Assembly (NCBI GenBank): GCA_031367345.1
Contig: JANLPR010000167.1
Location: 1 to 50,617, forward strand
Direction: 5' to 3'
Origin: JADKIH01 sp031367345
GTDB taxonomy: Bacteria > Bacteroidota > Bacteroidia > AKYH767-A > 2013-40CM-41-45
Length of the DNA stretch: 50,617 bases
A model generated the notes under the pieces. That model ran no database searches and had not been told where the DNA came from. It saw only the letters and a list, made by a program, of their open reading frames with translations. A program made the translations under genes and the position numbers. Each line of letters starts with the position of its first letter. The first letter of the stretch is position 1. Below are positions 1-8,379 of this stretch, one piece after another.

Positions 1-116
1 TTGAGAAAGAAGTTTAAACGTTTTTAATTTTAATTAAGTTCAAATAAGAATCACTTAAATTTAACTGATTACCAGGATAGAAAAATAATACTATTTTTAT
101 CAATTAATAAAATCAA

Positions 117-1835
117 ATGAAAGCATCATTGCTAATTCTAAGAATAAATCTAATTGCTTTATTTACTTTTTTTTTAATTCAGAATTCTTTCTCACAAACT
201 ATTGATTCAGTTGTGGTGAAAGTTCAAATGAGCCGAAGTGGAGTTGTTCCAAATTGGCAGCAACCATCCATTAGCATCGATTCATTGTCAGGCGGTCGAG
301 TGATTTGCAGTAAATCAATGAGCTATTTTAACGGTAAGTGGGCCAATTCACAAATGTTTCAATACACCTATTTAAATAGTAATGATTTAATCATAACAAA
401 ATACAGGTGGTTAAATAACCAATGGACTCCCAATACCAGAAATTCTCAAATCAGAGTATACGGACAAGTAGATTCGCTGGCTTATGAAATATATCAGAAT
501 AATTCTTGGAGCTTGCAAAGCTATTCATTTAGGGTTAAAGATCTTTCAACCGGATTGGTTGTAACTGTTCATACAAGGAATGGTATGGATTCTACAGAAA
601 CAAATTATAGGTATGATTTAAATAATAATTTAATTGACGTAGATGATTACAGATATAACTTTTCCTTTGATGAATGGATCCCTCAGCATGAGCAATTTTT
701 CTGGAAAACTCCATCCGGAGTAGATACACTAAGTATCTATAATGAATACGAAGGCTCCGATCCAATGAAGGACATTATTTATTCAAATAAAATGTCCTTT
801 ACTCTGGACTCATTAGAAAGAATAATACAAACCATTTCCTTTAATTTAGATTTAATTACCAATTTATATACTTATACAGACACGCGTTATATATTTTATA
901 CTCAATTAGGTGATACAATCATTACCACATCTTTTCCCGATTCAAATGTAACTTATCAATATGTGAAAAAGGATACAATGGGAAATCTCATTCACTTATA
1001 TAATAAATATGCCAAACTAAATTCAAATAATAGGGAAGAATATTCATCCGATATTTATTATTTAAAATATCCGCAAGCTCAAGATTTTGTTCTATACAAA
1101 AGCTTCGACACCCTTACTTATTGTGTAAACAATAGTGGCAACCCATTTTTATTTACAATAGGAGGTTACGAGAAAGTCAGATATAGATGGGAGCCGGCAA
1201 CTTCAGTAAGCAATGATACACTTCAGTTCCCTGAAATTATTTCAACTATGACCGGTTGGTTGAAATTAACTTCTACAGATACTGCGGGTCGGGTTTTATC
1301 TGACAGTATTTATATAAATCCGTCCTATCCTCCTGTTATTAATTCTGTAATTACCGAAAACCCCACATGTATTGGATGTACTGATGGATATTTTCTTCCC
1401 GTCTATTCTCTAGGTGATTCTTCTAATGCAAAGTATGTTTTGTATAATCTCAATACAAATTATAGTCAAAACTTTCAATTGGGGGACACGCTTGGATATT
1501 TTAACGCTGGGCCATATCAAATCTGTTTGATGGATAATAATGGATGCGGCAGTTGTGTTTATGATACACTATTTGACGGACCAACTTCTTTAAATGAATT
1601 TGCAACTACGGATGTTCACATGTACCCAAACCCTGCTCATGATTTTGTCAACATAACGAATCTATGCGAAAAATCTTCTTTTGCAATTATTAACATGGCG
1701 GGAAAAGTGTTATACACTAAAAATGCATTAGGAGATTATAATTATATTAATCTTTCCGGATTTACAAAAGGGAGTTATTTGCTGCGATATAAAGAAGGCG
1801 AAATTATTTTTTATAAAAAGTTGATTGTTGAATAA
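117..1835 (+). CDS. Secreted T9SS cargo protein, function unknown
   Basis: The product has 572 residues and begins with a Sec signal peptide (basic start, hydrophobic core, ending near residue 27 at NSFSQ). The last 70 residues form a type A sorting domain: the MYPNPAHDFVNI motif, then GKVLY and a C-terminal KKLIVE. Such domains send proteins through the type IX secretion system to the cell surface or medium. Residues 60-330 carry loosely repeated Trp/Tyr-rich beta-type segments (FNGKW, WLNNQW, YQNNSW). The stretch with NPTCIGCTDG and NGCGSC, about residues 410-490, looks like a SprB-type repeat. No catalytic motif is visible. The gene stands alone; the 116 bases before it are AT-rich without a clear promoter match. 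Secretion route is confident, function unknown. Confidence 0.85.
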   Translation: MKASLLILRINLIALFTFFLIQNSFSQTIDSVVVKVQMSRSGVVPNWQQPSISIDSLSGGRVICSKSMSYFNGKWANSQMFQYTYLNSNDLIITKYRWLNNQWTPNTRNSQIRVYGQVDSLAYEIYQNNSWSLQSYSFRVKDLSTGLVVTVHTRNGMDSTETNYRYDLNNNLIDVDDYRYNFSFDEWIPQHEQFFWKTPSGVDTLSIYNEYEGSDPMKDIIYSNKMSFTLDSLERIIQTISFNLDLITNLYTYTDTRYIFYTQLGDTIITTSFPDSNVTYQYVKKDTMGNLIHLYNKYAKLNSNNREEYSSDIYYLKYPQAQDFVLYKSFDTLTYCVNNSGNPFLFTIGGYEKVRYRWEPATSVSNDTLQFPEIISTMTGWLKLTSTDTAGRVLSDSIYINPSYPPVINSVITENPTCIGCTDGYFLPVYSLGDSSNAKYVLYNLNTNYSQNFQLGDTLGYFNAGPYQICLMDNNGCGSCVYDTLFDGPTSLNEFATTDVHMYPNPAHDFVNITNLCEKSSFAIINMAGKVLYTKNALGDYNYINLSGFTKGSYLLRYKEGEIIFYKKLIVE

Positions 1836-2168
1836 GAAATCTCACGCTCGAAGGAATCTTTAGCGTCAACTCTTCCACTCTCTCCATGCCCAAGCCGCAA
1901 CGAGACTCCACCGGGAATTGGTGACACCGTCTTTTTATTGAAACAAGTTTTCATTCTTCAAACGAATATAGAAAACATTTCAAGTAGAAACTAAATCATT
2001 TAATTCTGCTCTATGTTTGGATTCATGAAATATATCTTCGAATTATTTTGTTTGTGAAACATTGACCAGATTATTCTGGACAGACTGGACCGGTGAAAGT
2101 ATCAGTGATCAATTTGCATAGTTTACAATAGAAATTTACTTCACAAACGAAGGTTCTTACCTTGAGGC

Positions 2169-2233
2169 CGGCAGAATCTCACTGCGGCTTGCTGATGGAC
2201 AGAACGGAAGTATTGAAGCTAAAGATTCTGCCG
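2169..2233. repeat. 65-bp element bounded by 11-bp inverted repeats
   Basis: CGGCAGAATCT at 2169-2179 is the exact reverse complement of AGATTCTGCCG at 2223-2233, leaving 43 bases between the arms. Size and form resemble the nearby dispersed palindromic repeat, but the sequence differs. It could be a relative of that element or a stable RNA or DNA hairpin. I did not find a second copy in this window. Confidence 0.55.
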
Positions 2234-2362
2234 AGCAACGAGGAACAAAACAAAGCGTTGGCGACAACTCCTGCTGACGAACTTCTTGCTTTGCCTTTTC
2301 TTCAAGCTGATAAAATTAATGACTCCCTTCATGCTTATCAATTATCCAAAAGGTATAACTCA

Positions 2363-2445
2363 CGCTGAGCGGAATTTTTAGAGAGGCGGAAGTGGAAAGT
2401 AAAATGCAAGCCATCATTTGCCGAACGGAATTCCGCTCTTGGCAG
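2363..2445 (+). repeat. 83-bp dispersed palindromic repeat, copy 1
   Basis: This copy matches 50467-50549 at 81 of 83 positions in the same orientation. It is bounded by GAGCGGAATT (2367-2376) and its exact reverse complement AATTCCGCTC (2429-2438), so the core is a 72-bp palindrome-ended unit. The size suggests a MITE-like or REP-like mobile repeat. A heptamer array begins 27 bases after it. No transposase is present in the window. Confidence 0.85.
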
Positions 2446-2472
2446 TTGACAATGCCTAATACAGGTTGACCG

Positions 2473-2597
2473 TTTTTACTTCTTAATTCATCCTTCTCAC
2501 TTAATCCTTCTCACTTCATCCTTCTCACTTCATCCTTCATCTTTCATACTTCATCCTTCATACTTCATCCTTCATCCTTCATACTTCTTACTTAACC
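2473..2597 (+). repeat. Heptanucleotide tandem array (TTCATCC/TTCATAC type)
   Basis: About 18 consecutive 7-base units start with TTTTTAC and continue as TTCATCC, TTCTCAC, TTCATAC and close variants up to TTAACC. The first part alternates TTCATCC and TTCTCAC, giving a 14-base super-repeat at 2487-2528. The array ends just before the stop of the convergent-side PhnA-like gene. Period and orientation match the shorter array at 50425-50466. Confidence 0.85.
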
Positions 2598-2602
2598 TTC
2601 CC

Positions 2603-3184
2603 TCACCCCGACTTCCTTACAAATTTCGTAAGTATCACAATCTGCTGCCCTTCTACTTTTCCTTCTATCTGTTCTATGTTATCGGAAACTATTTTAATGT
2701 TTTTCACCAGTGTGCCAATCTTGGCATTGATCTGTGAACCTTTTACATCGAGCGATTTAATTAATGTAACACTATCTCCTGAACGGAGAATTGCGCCTAA
2801 GCTATCGCGATGTATGTCGTCGGTTCCTGAATCGAGATGGTCGTCGGAGGCTTTGGCCCATGCTAAATTATCTTCATCAAGATACATCATATCAATTGCA
2901 TCTGCTGCCCACGTTTCATTTTTTAATCGGTTCAGCATCCGCCATGCCACTACTTGCACTGCAGGAATTTCGCTCCACATCGTATCACGCAAACATGTCC
3001 AATGCGCCGGATCGAGGTCCTCTTTTTTATCGAGTTGGTTCAAACATTTATTACATACATACAAACTATTTTCAATGCCCGATCCATTATTCGGCGCCAC
3101 TGTATAAATAGAAAGTGAATTTGCTGATCCACATAATTCGCAACTGGTGTTACTTCGTACTTTTAATTGTTCTTCAATGGTCAT
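2603..3184 (-). CDS. PhnA/YjdM-family zinc-ribbon protein
   Basis: The product has 193 residues. The N-terminus carries a zinc ribbon with Cys15, Cys18, Cys44 and Cys47 (CELC and CNKC). The C-terminus (about residues 127-192) is the PhnA domain, beginning DSLGAILRSGDSVTLIKSL and ending in a basic IVILTKFVRK. The family was named from the E. coli phosphonate locus, but it is not needed for phosphonate use and its role is unclear. No other phosphonate genes are here except a PhnP-like hydrolase next door. The start is the ATG at 3184. A 14-bp palindrome (GAGAA-TACG-TTCTC, 3227-3240) lies 43 bases upstream and could be an operator. Confidence 0.85.
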   Translation of the reverse strand: MTIEEQLKVRSNTSCELCGSANSLSIYTVAPNNGSGIENSLYVCNKCLNQLDKKEDLDPAHWTCLRDTMWSEIPAVQVVAWRMLNRLKNETWAADAIDMMYLDEDNLAWAKASDDHLDSGTDDIHRDSLGAILRSGDSVTLIKSLDVKGSQINAKIGTLVKNIKIVSDNIEQIEGKVEGQQIVILTKFVRKSG

Positions 3185-3433
3185 TTTTTCTTATTAAGCT
3201 ACAATAATACGCAATTCCCAGTGGATGAGAATACGTTCTCTAATTTAGATTAGCTAGTTTCGATAGCGATGTACAATTCGCAAAAAATGCGCACCACTTC
3301 AATTTGAAAAGTTCAATAAAAATTCTGCTTTTAAAAATCCGGCTAACAATAATATTCGTAATTCTAAATGGGAATGATCATACCCTACGAACTTGTTAGC
3401 ACATCATCATCGTAAAAAATGATTTATTTAAAG

Positions 3434-3462
3434 AGGAGGCTGCTCTGCGAGATCAGCTTCCT
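3434..3462 (-). terminator. Probable terminator of the MBL-fold hydrolase gene
   Basis: AGGAGGCTG (3434-3442) pairs with CAGCTTCCT (3454-3462), with one G-T wobble and an 11-base loop. A T-run follows on the plus strand. Read on the minus strand, the hairpin lies 18 bases after the hydrolase stop and is followed by T-rich sequence. Confidence 0.55.
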
Positions 3463-3479
3463 TTTTTAATTTACAAAAC

Positions 3480-4241
3480 TCATAGTTCAATTTGCAATCC
3501 ATCATACGCCAAGCGAATATGATTCGGCAGCTGATCGTCCACATCTTTATGCAATCCCAACTGATGCGAAATATGTGTCAAGTATGCTTTTTTAGCTTTT
3601 ACCTTTTCAATAATCTTCACAGCCTCATCGAGCGAAAAATGACTTATGTGCTTTTCTTTTCTCAAAGCATTCAACACCAAAATATCCGAACCTTCAATTA
3701 ATTTCATTGTAGCTTCCGGAATCTGATTGGCATCTGTTATATAACTGAACCCGCCTATCCTAAACCCCATCACAGGAAGGTTCATGTGCAAAACCGGCAG
3801 TGGCTGAAATGGAATGTCGTTTATCTGAAAAGCTTGGTCTGTAATCGTATGAAGGTCTATTTTGGGAATTCCCGGATAATCGTCGCCTGAAAAAATATAG
3901 AAAAATTCACGCTTCAATGCTTGTTGAACTCTTTCTGTTGCATACACTGCCATTGCTTTCTTTTGCAGATAGTTAAATGCTCTTACATCATCTAATCCTG
4001 AAATATGATCTTTGTGTTCATGTGTAAAAACTACACTATCAAGAGTCGTTACCTTTTCTTTCAACATCTGCTGACGGAAATCGGGACCGGTATCTATTAC
4101 CGACCGTGAAAACTCAGTTTCTACCATCAATGAGGTGCGAAGCCGATTATCTCTCGGATCGGACGAAGTACAAACCGAGCACTTGCAACCAATCAAAGGC
4201 ACACCCTGTGAAGTTCCTGTTCCTAAAAAGGTAAATTTCAT
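3480..4241 (-). CDS. PhnP-like MBL-fold metallohydrolase
   Basis: Using the ATG at 4241 the product has 253 residues; a TTG two codons earlier is the only longer option. The fold is a metallo-beta-lactamase with THEHKDH (His74, His76, Asp78, His79) as the dinuclear metal site. Near the N-terminus, Cys19, Cys21 and Cys24 (GCKCSVC) form the extra structural zinc site typical of PhnP, the phosphoribosyl cyclic phosphate phosphodiesterase. Relatives without phosphonate genes probably cleave other cyclic phosphodiesters, so the substrate is open. It lies 16 bases after a small unknown gene on the same strand, probably one transcript. Confidence 0.85.
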   Translation of the reverse strand: MKFTFLGTGTSQGVPLIGCKCSVCTSSDPRDNRLRTSLMVETEFSRSVIDTGPDFRQQMLKEKVTTLDSVVFTHEHKDHISGLDDVRAFNYLQKKAMAVYATERVQQALKREFFYIFSGDDYPGIPKIDLHTITDQAFQINDIPFQPLPVLHMNLPVMGFRIGGFSYITDANQIPEATMKLIEGSDILVLNALRKEKHISHFSLDEAVKIIEKVKAKKAYLTHISHQLGLHKDVDDQLPNHIRLAYDGLQIEL

Positions 4242-4257
4242 AATCAATTTAAAACCA

Positions 4258-4542
4258 TCACTCTCCTTGATCTAAATTCAATTCAGTCTGCATGATCTCT
4301 TGAAGCAATTTTTTGTTTTTATCGTCTAACAAGTTCCCATCCAACGACAAACTTCGTATTGCCTCAATTAAATAGGAAACTTTCGATTCCACAGCTGCAA
4401 ACTTATTCAGTACAATGATATTAGAGGCTTCAATGATGCAACTGCCAGATTTAAAATTCCCTTTTTCATTCCGGACTCTATACCCTGCCATCGTCAGCAT
4501 ATCTTCGATCTTGTCGAGCGTGTGTTGTGTTAGCTTTATCAT
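4258..4542 (-). CDS. Small conserved-type hypothetical protein
   Basis: The product has 94 residues, with no signal peptide or membrane segment. It looks like a cytosolic alpha/beta protein: an N-terminal helix (LTQHTLDKIEDMLTMAGY), a beta-rich centre (GSCIIEASNIIVLNKF) and a helical, acidic C-terminus ending in DQGE. I do not recognise the family. It is the first gene of a likely two-gene unit with the PhnP-like hydrolase. A TATATTTG box sits 8 bases before its ATG, so its mRNA may have almost no leader. Confidence 0.75.
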   Translation of the reverse strand: MIKLTQHTLDKIEDMLTMAGYRVRNEKGNFKSGSCIIEASNIIVLNKFAAVESKVSYLIEAIRSLSLDGNLLDDKNKKLLQEIMQTELNLDQGE

Positions 4543-4550
4543 AATTAGTG

Positions 4551-4558
4551 CAAATATA
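4551..4558 (-). promoter_or_regulatory. Putative -7 box for the small hypothetical gene
   Basis: CAAATATA on the plus strand reads TATATTTG on the minus strand, an exact match to the Bacteroidota -7 consensus TAnnTTTG. It lies 8 bases before the start codon at 4542. No TTTG at the usual -33 spacing is evident. Confidence 0.45.
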
Positions 4559-4585
4559 ATCGTTTCATTAAAATGAGCGTCTGCT

Positions 4586-4605
4586 TTTTGGTTGATAAAC
4601 CAAAA
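4586..4605. promoter_or_regulatory. Palindrome in the divergent pnt promoter region
   Basis: TTTTGGTT (4586-4593) and AACCAAAA (4598-4605) form a perfect 8-bp inverted repeat around GATA. It lies between the divergent small hypothetical gene and the transhydrogenase operon, 50 bases before the pntAA start, where an operator could act on either promoter. Confidence 0.4.
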
Positions 4606-4655
4606 TTAATTGTTTTCTTTGCGAGATTTTTATTTTTCAAGCAAAAACATATTAA

Positions 4656-5786
4656 GTGAAAGTATCTGTTCCCAAAGAAAACAATGATTTTGAACGCCGT
4701 GTCGCATTGACGCCTGATGTTGTTCTATCTCTAATAAAAGCCGGTTTTGAAGTTGATGTGCAGGTAGATGCCGGAATGAATTCTTATTTCGATAATGCAG
4801 CGTATGAAAATGCCGGAGCCAAAATGGTGGCGGACAATACCGCTCTTTATCGGGAAGCAGACGTAATCTTAAAAGTAAATGCCCCTTCTGTTACTGAAAT
4901 TGCATTGATGAAAAAAGGTGCCATACTCATTTCAATGATGTATGCTTCTACTAATCCTGAACTGATTGAGGCTTGCGCTAAAGCAGGTATCAGTGCTTTT
5001 TCGATGGATGCGATTCCACGTATTTCACGTGCACAAAAAATGGATGTGTTGAGCTCGCAAGCAAATCTTGCCGGCTACAAAGCAGTACTTATTGGCGCTG
5101 CTGCTCTTGGAAAAATATTTCCTCTTCTGATGACAGCTGCCGGAACAATTAAACCATCGAAGGTAGTGATCATGGGTGCCGGTGTTGCAGGTCTGCAAGC
5201 TATTGCCACCGCTAAACGTCTAGGAGCCATCGTTGAAGTATCTGACATTCGTCCTGAAACGAAAGAGCAAGTAGAATCTCTTGGAGGAAAATTTATTCAA
5301 CTAGCAGCCGACGATTCCATTAAGATGGAAGGCGGATATGTAAAAGGAGTTTCCGACGAATTCTTAAAAAAGCAGCAAACTCTTATTTCTAAGCACATTG
5401 CAGAGGCTGACCTTGTAATCACTACTGCACTTATTCCCGGAAGAAAAGCGCCGATATTAGTGACCGATGAAATGGTAAAGAGTATGAAAATGGGATCTGT
5501 AATTGTTGATATGGCTGTTGCTCAAGGTGGAAATTGTACAATGAGTGAAGTTAATAAAACGGTAATAAAAAATGGCGTGACAATAATAGGTGAGTCTAAT
5601 TTGCCGAGCTTGCTGCCATTAAATGCTTCTGAATTATACGCTAAAAATATTCAAGCCTTTCTTCTTCACCTGGCCACCAAAGATGGATTCAAATGGGAAC
5701 TGGATGAAGAAATTACGAAAGGATCGTTGATCATACATAACGGACAAGTTGTTCACCCTTCGTTAAACCCACCGGTGAATGCTTAA
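4656..5786 (+). CDS. pntAA: NAD(P) transhydrogenase alpha subunit, NAD-binding part
   Basis: The product has 376 residues and corresponds to domain I of proton-translocating transhydrogenase, which binds NAD(H) in the cytosol. The N-terminus (VPKENNDFERRVALTPD) is typical of the alanine dehydrogenase/PntAA family. A Rossmann loop is visible near residue 171 (VVIMGAGVAGLQAIATAKRL). The start is GTG at 4656; no in-frame ATG fits the conserved N-terminus. The protein ends after domain I, so the membrane part is encoded separately, as in three-subunit enzymes such as that of Rhodospirillum rubrum. It is the first gene of a five-gene operon and, with pntAB and pntB, should couple the proton gradient to NADPH formation. 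Confidence 0.95.
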   Translation: MKVSVPKENNDFERRVALTPDVVLSLIKAGFEVDVQVDAGMNSYFDNAAYENAGAKMVADNTALYREADVILKVNAPSVTEIALMKKGAILISMMYASTNPELIEACAKAGISAFSMDAIPRISRAQKMDVLSSQANLAGYKAVLIGAAALGKIFPLLMTAAGTIKPSKVVIMGAGVAGLQAIATAKRLGAIVEVSDIRPETKEQVESLGGKFIQLAADDSIKMEGGYVKGVSDEFLKKQQTLISKHIAEADLVITTALIPGRKAPILVTDEMVKSMKMGSVIVDMAVAQGGNCTMSEVNKTVIKNGVTIIGESNLPSLLPLNASELYAKNIQAFLLHLATKDGFKWELDEEITKGSLIIHNGQVVHPSLNPPVNA

Positions 5787-5806
5787 CTTAAATAACCCAC
5801 ACACAA

Positions 5807-6169
5807 ATGGTAGATATGAATTTTAAAAACTGGACTGAAACTTTCGCTCAATCGATTCTTTCATCATCATTAGACACAGACGAGAACCACATCGACCAAT
5901 TTCTAAACAAGAAATTACGAAATTCAGTTGCTTCGTTGGAAGAAGCTTCCGGAAAAATCCATTCGTGCAATTCACCTCTGGATTTCTATTATTACTTGTG
6001 TGTGTTTATTCAAGAAGCGAAAAACTGCATGTATTGGTACGAACGATCGCTTGAATATGAAAAAGTAAATCTTAATAATAGCCACATGATTATCAATCAA
6101 GGAAAAAGTATGATTGAAGTTCTAGAGGCTACTCTTAGAGTAATAAAATTCCAAGAAAATTTAAATTAA
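5807..6169 (+). CDS. Uncharacterised protein inside the transhydrogenase operon
   Basis: The product has 120 residues, with no signal peptide, membrane segment or metal motif. It appears all-helical (SVASLEEASGKIHSCNS, then a Tyr-rich helix DFYYYLCVFIQEAKNCMYWY, then a C-terminal helix), as in a small helical bundle. It starts 20 bases after pntAA and ends 3 bases before pntAB, so it is surely co-transcribed with the pump subunits. I do not recognise the family. The position suggests an accessory, assembly or regulatory factor for transhydrogenase, but that is inference. Confidence 0.8.
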   Translation: MVDMNFKNWTETFAQSILSSSLDTDENHIDQFLNKKLRNSVASLEEASGKIHSCNSPLDFYYYLCVFIQEAKNCMYWYERSLEYEKVNLNNSHMIINQGKSMIEVLEATLRVIKFQENLN

Positions 6170-6172
6170 ACA

Positions 6173-6487
6173 ATGAACGATTTTGTAGCCTTCCTCGGTG
6201 TTCACATCGATAAAGTATTTATCCTTATCCTTTCCATCTTTGTAGGTGTTGAAGTAATTGGTAAAGTTCCCTCGGTTCTACATACTCCATTAATGTCGGG
6301 TGCTAATGCCATTCACGGTGTGGTTGTGGTTGGATCGATCATCGTAATGCAAAACACAGAACCCGATAATATTCTTCTACTAAGTTTAGGATTTGTTGCA
6401 GTTATCCTCGGCACTCTAAATGTGGTCGGCGGTTTTGTTGTTACAGACCGAATGCTTGAGATGTTTAAAAAGAAGGATAAAAAATAA
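6173..6487 (+). CDS. pntAB: NAD(P) transhydrogenase alpha subunit, membrane part
   Basis: The product has 104 residues with three hydrophobic segments (about residues 13-30, 45-62 and 67-90) and a lysine-rich cytosolic tail (FKKKDKK). The HTPLMSGANAIHGVVVVG segment is characteristic of this subunit. It supplies part of membrane domain II, which carries protons across the inner membrane. It starts 3 bases after the unknown gene and ends 14 bases before pntB. Confidence 0.95.
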   Translation: MNDFVAFLGVHIDKVFILILSIFVGVEVIGKVPSVLHTPLMSGANAIHGVVVVGSIIVMQNTEPDNILLLSLGFVAVILGTLNVVGGFVVTDRMLEMFKKKDKK

Positions 6488-6501
6488 TTTTCAACTCAAT
6501 T

Positions 6502-7887
6502 ATGAATACGAAATACTTATTAGACATAATTTACCTGATTGCTTCGGTAACTTTTGTTATTGGATTAAAAATGTTAAGTGGCCCACAAACTGCACGACGC
6601 GGGAATTTGATCGCTGCCTTCGGAATGGGATTAGCCGTTGCCGGAACAATTATTTTTCATGTAGGGGATGTTGCTCCAATTATCTATACGCTAATTACGT
6701 TTGCACTTATTATTGGTAGTTTGATTGGTTGGATGGCCGCGAAGAAAGTTAAAATGACTTCTATGCCTGAAATGGTTTCGCTCTTTAATGGAATGGGTGG
6801 AGCTTGTGCAGCATTAATTTCTTTATTAGAATTTCATCACAACGTTGGACTTATGGAGCGCACTGCGATCATCCTGGCGGGTATGGCGATTGGTTCTGTT
6901 TCCTTCTCTGGATCTATTGTGGCTTTCATGAAACTGAATGGTACTCTAAGTAAATCCATTCGTCTTCCTAAATATAATCTCATCAATTTAATGATGATGT
7001 TGCTTACAATTGGAGCAGCAGCATATCTAACGATTTCAGGAATTGATAGCAAGCCAATCCTATATGGAACACTTGCAATTGCCCTGGTATATGGCGTTTT
7101 CTTTGTAATGCCTATCGGTGGTGCAGATATGCCTGTAGTTATTTCCTTATTAAACTCTTTCACCGGACTTGCAGCAGCATTTGGTGGTTTCCTTTATGGT
7201 AATCAGGTGATGCTTACAGGTGGTATTTTAGTTGGTTCTGCCGGTACAATATTAACGCTTGAAATGTGTCGTGCTATGAATCGCCCTCTCTTTAATGTAA
7301 TCTTTGGTGCATTCGGAGAAAGTGCAGTAGCCGGCGGACCTGAAGGAGCATCGGGAACAATTAAAGATATTACCATTAGCGATTGCGCAATACTTTTGAA
7401 CTACTCGAAGAAAGTAATTATTGTTCCGGGATACGGATTAGCAGTTGCACAAGCTCAACACGTGATTCATGAATTAGAATCAATTTTGGAAGAGCGAGGT
7501 GTACAAGTAAAATATGCCATTCATCCGGTTGCCGGAAGAATGCCCGGTCACATGAATGTATTGTTGGCCGAAAGTAATGTCGACTATGGAAAGCTTTCTG
7601 AAATGGATGAGATCAATCCTGAATTTGCTTCTACCGATGTAGTATTAGTTGTTGGTGCAAATGATGTAGTAAATCCTGCTGCAAAAAATGATCCCTCCTC
7701 TCCTATCTACGGCATGCCAATTCTTGATGTTGAAAGTGCAAAACACATTGTGATCAACAAGAGAAGTATGAATGCCGGTTATGCCGGTATAGAAAACCAA
7801 TTATTCTATGATCCTAAAACATCGATGCTTTTTGGTGATGCAAAATCGGTACTCTCCAAATTAGTTGCTGAAATAAAAACACTCTAA
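6502..7887 (+). CDS. pntB: NAD(P) transhydrogenase beta subunit
   Basis: The product has 461 residues. About residues 1-270 are a run of membrane helices completing domain II, including the conserved GGADMPVVISLLNSFTGLAAA segment's equivalent near residue 210. The last 180 residues are the NADP-binding domain III, with GYGLAVAQAQ and the RMPGHMNVLLAE and VVGANDVVNPAA motifs. It transfers hydride to NADP at the cost of proton entry. It lies 14 bases after pntAB and 25 before ndk. Confidence 0.96.
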   Translation: MNTKYLLDIIYLIASVTFVIGLKMLSGPQTARRGNLIAAFGMGLAVAGTIIFHVGDVAPIIYTLITFALIIGSLIGWMAAKKVKMTSMPEMVSLFNGMGGACAALISLLEFHHNVGLMERTAIILAGMAIGSVSFSGSIVAFMKLNGTLSKSIRLPKYNLINLMMMLLTIGAAAYLTISGIDSKPILYGTLAIALVYGVFFVMPIGGADMPVVISLLNSFTGLAAAFGGFLYGNQVMLTGGILVGSAGTILTLEMCRAMNRPLFNVIFGAFGESAVAGGPEGASGTIKDITISDCAILLNYSKKVIIVPGYGLAVAQAQHVIHELESILEERGVQVKYAIHPVAGRMPGHMNVLLAESNVDYGKLSEMDEINPEFASTDVVLVVGANDVVNPAAKNDPSSPIYGMPILDVESAKHIVINKRSMNAGYAGIENQLFYDPKTSMLFGDAKSVLSKLVAEIKTL

Positions 7888-7912
7888 TAAAAAACAATAA
7901 ATAATTAATAAG

Positions 7913-8329
7913 ATGTCAAACAAAACATTTACGATGATCAAGCCGGATGCGGTTGCTAACAATCACATCGGTCCGATTCTCGCAAAGATCAATGAAGCAG
8001 GGTTCCGTATCGTAGCCATGAAATACACTAAGCTATCTGCAGAACGTGCCGGAGAATTTTATTCTGTTCATAAAGAACGTCCATTCTACAAAGACCTGGT
8101 AAGTTATATGTCTTCCGGCCCTCTTGTGGCTGTGATACTAGAAAAAACAAATGCTGTGGAAGATTTCCGTAAGCTGATCGGAGCTACTGATCCTACAAAA
8201 GCTGAAGAAGGAACCATCCGTAAACTTTTCGCTAAATCAATTGAAGCGAATGCAGTTCACGGTTCAGACAGTGACGACAATGCTGCAATGGAAGGCAACT
8301 TTTTTTTTGCAGGAGTTGAAAAATTCTAA
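7913..8329 (+). CDS. ndk: Nucleoside diphosphate kinase
   Basis: The product has 138 residues, normal for bacterial Ndk. It moves the gamma phosphate of ATP onto other nucleoside diphosphates through a phosphohistidine. The active-site His116 lies in AVHGSDSDDNA, and the N-terminal TMIKPDAV and the HKERPFYKDLVSYMSSGP segment are also conserved. It follows pntB by 25 bases and is closed by a strong terminator, so it is probably the last gene of the transhydrogenase operon. Confidence 0.97.
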   Translation: MSNKTFTMIKPDAVANNHIGPILAKINEAGFRIVAMKYTKLSAERAGEFYSVHKERPFYKDLVSYMSSGPLVAVILEKTNAVEDFRKLIGATDPTKAEEGTIRKLFAKSIEANAVHGSDSDDNAAMEGNFFFAGVEKF

Positions 8330-8366
8330 TAAAAAAAAACCGGAGTACTACACTCCGGTTTTTTTA
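8330..8366. terminator. Bidirectional terminator between ndk and the DUF721 gene
   Basis: AACCGGAGT (8338-8346) and ACTCCGGTT (8352-8360) form a perfect 9-bp stem with a 5-base loop. It is flanked by an A-run on the left and a T-run on the right, so it can stop both the ndk operon and the convergent gene. Confidence 0.9.
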
Positions 8367-8379
8367 TGCCTTTTATTTT

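Larger units (their letters stand above)
1836..2602. other. Gene-poor interval with palindromic elements
   Basis: These 767 bases hold no convincing gene. They contain a short hairpin (ACGCT at 1844-1848 with AGCGT at 1862-1866), an element bounded by 11-bp inverted repeats (2169-2233), one copy of an 83-bp dispersed repeat (2363-2445) and an array of about 18 heptamers (2473-2597). A 50-codon open frame without a start (about 2130-2279) and an overlapping 68-codon frame exist. Both lie across the inverted repeat and match nothing I recognise, so I read them as chance or remnants. Confidence 0.6.

Noticed and set aside
2162..2368. 68-codon open frame in the gap after the first gene
   Set aside because: It starts inside an inverted repeat, ends in the dispersed element, matches no family, and lacks promoter or signal features. 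An overlapping frame is equally open.
2473..2597. CRISPR array
   Set aside because: Units are 7 bases and contiguous without spacers, and no cas gene is in the window.
2676..3107. 143-codon frame opposite the PhnA-like gene
   Set aside because: It is antisense to a clear zinc-ribbon gene, with a low-complexity Ser-rich product and no family features.
2603..4241. A phosphonate-degradation locus (PhnA-like and PhnP-like proteins together)
   Set aside because: No C-P lyase core, transporter or other phn gene is present. Both families occur widely without phosphonate use, and the two are separated by a terminator and 295 bases.
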